NCBI GenBank assembly: GCA_021852245.1
Contig: JAJZNY010000123.1
Span: forward strand, 1 to 8,351
Length of the DNA: 8,351 bases
Direction: 5' to 3'
Source: Planctomycetota bacterium
GTDB lineage: Bacteria > Planctomycetota > Phycisphaerae > WQYP01
The position numbers were made by a program, and so were the translations under genes. Shown piece after piece: positions 6,280 to 8,351 of this stretch. Positions within the stretch are counted from its first letter, which is position 1. Every line of letters starts with the position of its first letter. The notes under the pieces are model-generated. The model made no database searches and was not told the origin of the DNA. It was given only the letters and a program-made list of their open reading frames with translations.

Positions 6280-8057
6280 CGGATATAAACGATAATCCAT
6301 TTTTGAACCGACCGGCTGATTCCAGCGGGGCCCAGGGGGGCGATGCGTCTCCTCCTTTGCAGCCGCTTCAGCCCCTCACGCCGACCCCGCCGGGCAGGCC
6401 CAAGCCGCGCGTCATGTCGGCGAGTGCGAAGTCGGTGCGCGACACGCTGCAGACCGTTCTCTTTGCACTGCTTCTGGCGTTCAGTTTCCGCACATTCTGC
6501 GTCGAGGCGTTTGTGATCCCCACCGGGTCGATGGCACCGACGCTTAACGGCGCCCATTTTCGGGTCGTCTGTCCGGAGTGCGGTTACCGGTTTAATGCCG
6601 ACGCCAATGTGGAAATTCAGGATATCGGCGGCCATCTGGTGCAGGTCGCCAATGCGCAACTTGAAAACACCAACGCCATTCCGGCCCCCCGCTATTTTGT
6701 CTGCCCCAACTGCCATGCTCTGATTCCCGCCACCAGCCTGCCGGACAAGCCGGTTGTGGCGCGAACGTTCTTCAATTCCAGCGGCAACGAATCACGCACC
6801 ATCTATTTTCCGCATGCGTCCAACGGCGACCGGATACTGATTTTGAAATTTCTCTACTGGTTTCATCCGCCCAAACGGTGGGATGTGGTGGTATTTCGTG
6901 AACCGCGATTCGGCAAGCAGAATTTCATCAAGCGTCTGGTGGGCTTACCCGGTGATACCGTACGGATCATCTCCGGGGATGTTTACATCAACGGCAAAAT
7001 CGCTCACAAGCCCCCCGCCGTGCAGCGGGCGATGCTGCAACTGGTCTACGACAATGATTATTATCCCATCGACGCGGGCAAACCGCGTATCGACGGCCGC
7101 ACCTGGACAACACCGTGGAAATCACATGTGAAGGCGGCAACCGACGGGAAGTGGTTTACCGCCGGGCCGGTCATCCGGTTTCAGAGCGGCAACCCGGCGG
7201 CAAGCGGGCGCATCACCTTCCAGAATCGCGGGCGTTATCTTTACAACGACTCGAGCTACAACAATCGGCGCATCACCAAACGCGGTCATCATCTGGTGGG
7301 CGATCTGTATCTGCGTACGCTCTGGACACCGCATACGTCATCGGCGGCGATTTCCGTCGTGCTGGGCAAACCCGACAGCCGCTTCAAGGTGTCGCTGGAT
7401 ATGGGGGGTCGGATTTCGCTTTGGCAATGGCATGCGGCAAGCCATGCGTACAGTCTTGTCCCGGATAACCTGTGGGATTTTCATCACCCTGTCGGCCTGC
7501 TGCTGCGAAATCAACCGTGTCGGATTGCGATGGCGGACTGCCAGCATCAGGTGCGGTTCTGGGTCGATGGCCGCATGATTTTTCAATACACGCCGGTCTG
7601 GACGGTCGCGATGGCACTGGCGCAATATGCCAAAGAGGCGGGCGGCCAACGCTTTGTACCGAGAATATCGGTTCATGTGATGGGAGCCTGCACGCTGCGG
7701 CATCTGATCCTGATGCGGGATATTTATTACACACAGATGCGGCGGGAGCTGCCGTCCACGAACCCGTATGATCCCCTTGGCTCCGTGCCCGGCACGGGAA
7801 CAATGAACAATCCGATCACGCTCAAAGCAGGGCAATATTACGTGCTGGGTGATAACTCCAATGACAGTGATGATTCGCGGGCATGGGGACATATTGAACC
7901 GATTCTGCGCGCTGAGGGGATACCGTATGGCGTAGTGCCGGCACGCTACATGATGGGCCAGGCGTTCATGGTTTACTGGCCGGCCGGATTCCGCCCGCTG
8001 CAGTCGATTAATATTCCGATTGTTCCCAATGTCGGCCGCATGCGGCTGATACGGTGA
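6276..8057 (+). CDS. lepB: Signal peptidase I with zinc-ribbon-like and jelly-roll-like insertions
   Basis: A 593-residue inner-membrane serine protease predicted to remove Sec and Tat signal peptides with a Ser-Lys dyad. A Pro-rich cytoplasmic tail (1-50) precedes one membrane helix (about 57-75). Box B is FVIPTGSMAPTL with catalytic Ser85; box D is NFIKRLVGLPGD with Lys219; box E is GDNSNDSDDSR at 525-535. Usual bacterial enzymes have about 180-330 residues. The extra length lies in two places. Between Ser85 and Lys219 is a four-cysteine insert (Cys99/Cys102 and Cys143/Cys146, both CPxC) likely to bind zinc. Between box D and box E is about 300 residues, of which about 340-475 look beta-rich (ISVVLGK, FKVSLDMGGRISLW, VRFWVDGRMIFQY), like LamG/concanavalin-type domains. 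ATG 6276 is preferred over TTG 6246; no strong ribosome binding site precedes either. The peptidase call is firm; insert folds are inferred. Confidence 0.93.
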   Translation: MTDINDNPFLNRPADSSGAQGGDASPPLQPLQPLTPTPPGRPKPRVMSASAKSVRDTLQTVLFALLLAFSFRTFCVEAFVIPTGSMAPTLNGAHFRVVCPECGYRFNADANVEIQDIGGHLVQVANAQLENTNAIPAPRYFVCPNCHALIPATSLPDKPVVARTFFNSSGNESRTIYFPHASNGDRILILKFLYWFHPPKRWDVVVFREPRFGKQNFIKRLVGLPGDTVRIISGDVYINGKIAHKPPAVQRAMLQLVYDNDYYPIDAGKPRIDGRTWTTPWKSHVKAATDGKWFTAGPVIRFQSGNPAASGRITFQNRGRYLYNDSSYNNRRITKRGHHLVGDLYLRTLWTPHTSSAAISVVLGKPDSRFKVSLDMGGRISLWQWHAASHAYSLVPDNLWDFHHPVGLLLRNQPCRIAMADCQHQVRFWVDGRMIFQYTPVWTVAMALAQYAKEAGGQRFVPRISVHVMGACTLRHLILMRDIYYTQMRRELPSTNPYDPLGSVPGTGTMNNPITLKAGQYYVLGDNSNDSDDSRAWGHIEPILRAEGIPYGVVPARYMMGQAFMVYWPAGFRPLQSINIPIVPNVGRMRLIR

Positions 8058-8179
8058 TGGCCGGCGGTGGCGCGCTGCCATACAGGCTTAACCTGCCGCG
8101 GCAAACCTACACGCGGGCCGAAGTACGATTCTCGGGCGGGCACGCAGCGTTGCGCGTCCTGATGCTTACAACTCAGTGA
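8057..8179 (+). CDS. Doubtful 40-residue ORF overlapping the lepB stop
   Basis: ATG at 8057 overlaps the lepB stop as TGATG and opens a 40-residue frame ending at TGA 8177-8179. The predicted peptide is basic and Gly/Arg-rich, has no membrane segment or motif, and resembles nothing I recognise. The stop-start overlap is typical of translational coupling, but such overlaps occur by chance. Treat it as a candidate only. Confidence 0.18.
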   Translation: MAGGGALPYRLNLPRQTYTRAEVRFSGGHAALRVLMLTTQ

Positions 8180-8193
8180 AAGCGGGTGGCGCG

Positions 8194-8351
8194 ATGCAAT
8201 TGCGGCATAAGATGGGCAAGGCGTTGTCACGGTGGCGGTCGGAGCGATCTGCCTCCATTGCCAATGCCGTCTGGTTCGCCGCCCTGCTCGGTGTGATGGC
8301 CGGACTGGATTATCTCTCCGGCGACACCTTTCTGCATGGATTCATCTGGCT
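8194..8351 (+). CDS. N-terminus of a probable membrane protein (runs off the window)
   Basis: An open frame from ATG 8194 continues to the window end (52 complete codons). The first 20 or so residues are basic (MQLRHKMGKALSRWRSERS), followed by a hydrophobic segment NAVWFAALLGVMAGLDYLSG and then DTFLHGFIW. The GLDYLSG phrase right after the first membrane helix recalls the start of bacterial sensor membrane domains found before histidine kinase or GGDEF modules (typically a DYLTG turn after helix 1), but too little is present to assign it. A later ATG at 8212 is an alternative start. It follows lepB after 136 bases without an evident terminator. Confidence 0.55.
   Translation, partial: MQLRHKMGKALSRWRSERSASIANAVWFAALLGVMAGLDYLSGDTFLHGFIW

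Noticed and set aside
7338..8081. 247-codon minus-strand ORF
   Set aside because: It is antisense to signal peptidase I, including box E; the long open frame is a by-product of GC-rich codon use.
1..8351. Mobile element, CRISPR array, tRNA or rRNA
   Set aside because: No transposase or integrase motif, no regularly spaced repeats, no tRNA-like fold and no rRNA sequence were seen on either strand.

Overview
The window looks like ordinary chromosome from a Gram-negative-type bacterium of moderately high GC, most likely a planctomycete of the Phycisphaerae kind. This is inferred from several traits. There is an unusually long signal peptidase I carrying inserted domains. There is a secreted multi-domain protein with PA14-like and PKD-like modules. 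There is a Tat-exported peptidoglycan amidase lipoprotein, and spacing between transcription units is generous. No single marker here proves the phylum. All supported genes are on the + strand, and I see no mobile element, CRISPR array, tRNA or rRNA.

Layout. Positions 1-282 hold the end of an upstream transcription unit, closed by a textbook rho-independent terminator (91-122), then a C-rich leader. A UbiA-superfamily membrane prenyltransferase follows (337-1320; a longer GTG start at 283 is possible). Next is a large secreted protein (1422-3479, TTG start with a strong ribosome binding site): signal peptide, beta-rich N-terminal domain, PA14-like domain, PKD-like domain and a helical C-terminal half. 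After a 277-base intergenic stretch with an A/T-rich tract and a hairpin comes a Tat-signal lipoprotein N-acetylmuramoyl-L-alanine amidase (3757-4629). A 203-base gap precedes dihydrolipoyl dehydrogenase (4833-6236). Thirty-nine bases later comes signal peptidase I (6276-8057), whose catalytic core is split by a four-cysteine zinc-ribbon-like insert and a long jelly-roll-like insert. A doubtful 40-codon ORF overlaps its stop codon, and the window ends inside the N-terminus of a probable membrane protein (from 8194).

How the genes relate. Signal peptidase I, the secreted PA14/PKD protein and the amidase lipoprotein all concern the envelope: export processing, a surface or periplasmic protein, and wall turnover. 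Dihydrolipoyl dehydrogenase (E3 of the 2-oxoacid dehydrogenase and glycine cleavage complexes) is central metabolism and stands apart from its E1/E2 partners. It is probably cotranscribed with signal peptidase I. The most unusual object is the signal peptidase. Next are the domain make-up of the 685-residue secreted protein and a 13-codon upstream ORF that ends in an ATGA overlap with the signal peptidase start.
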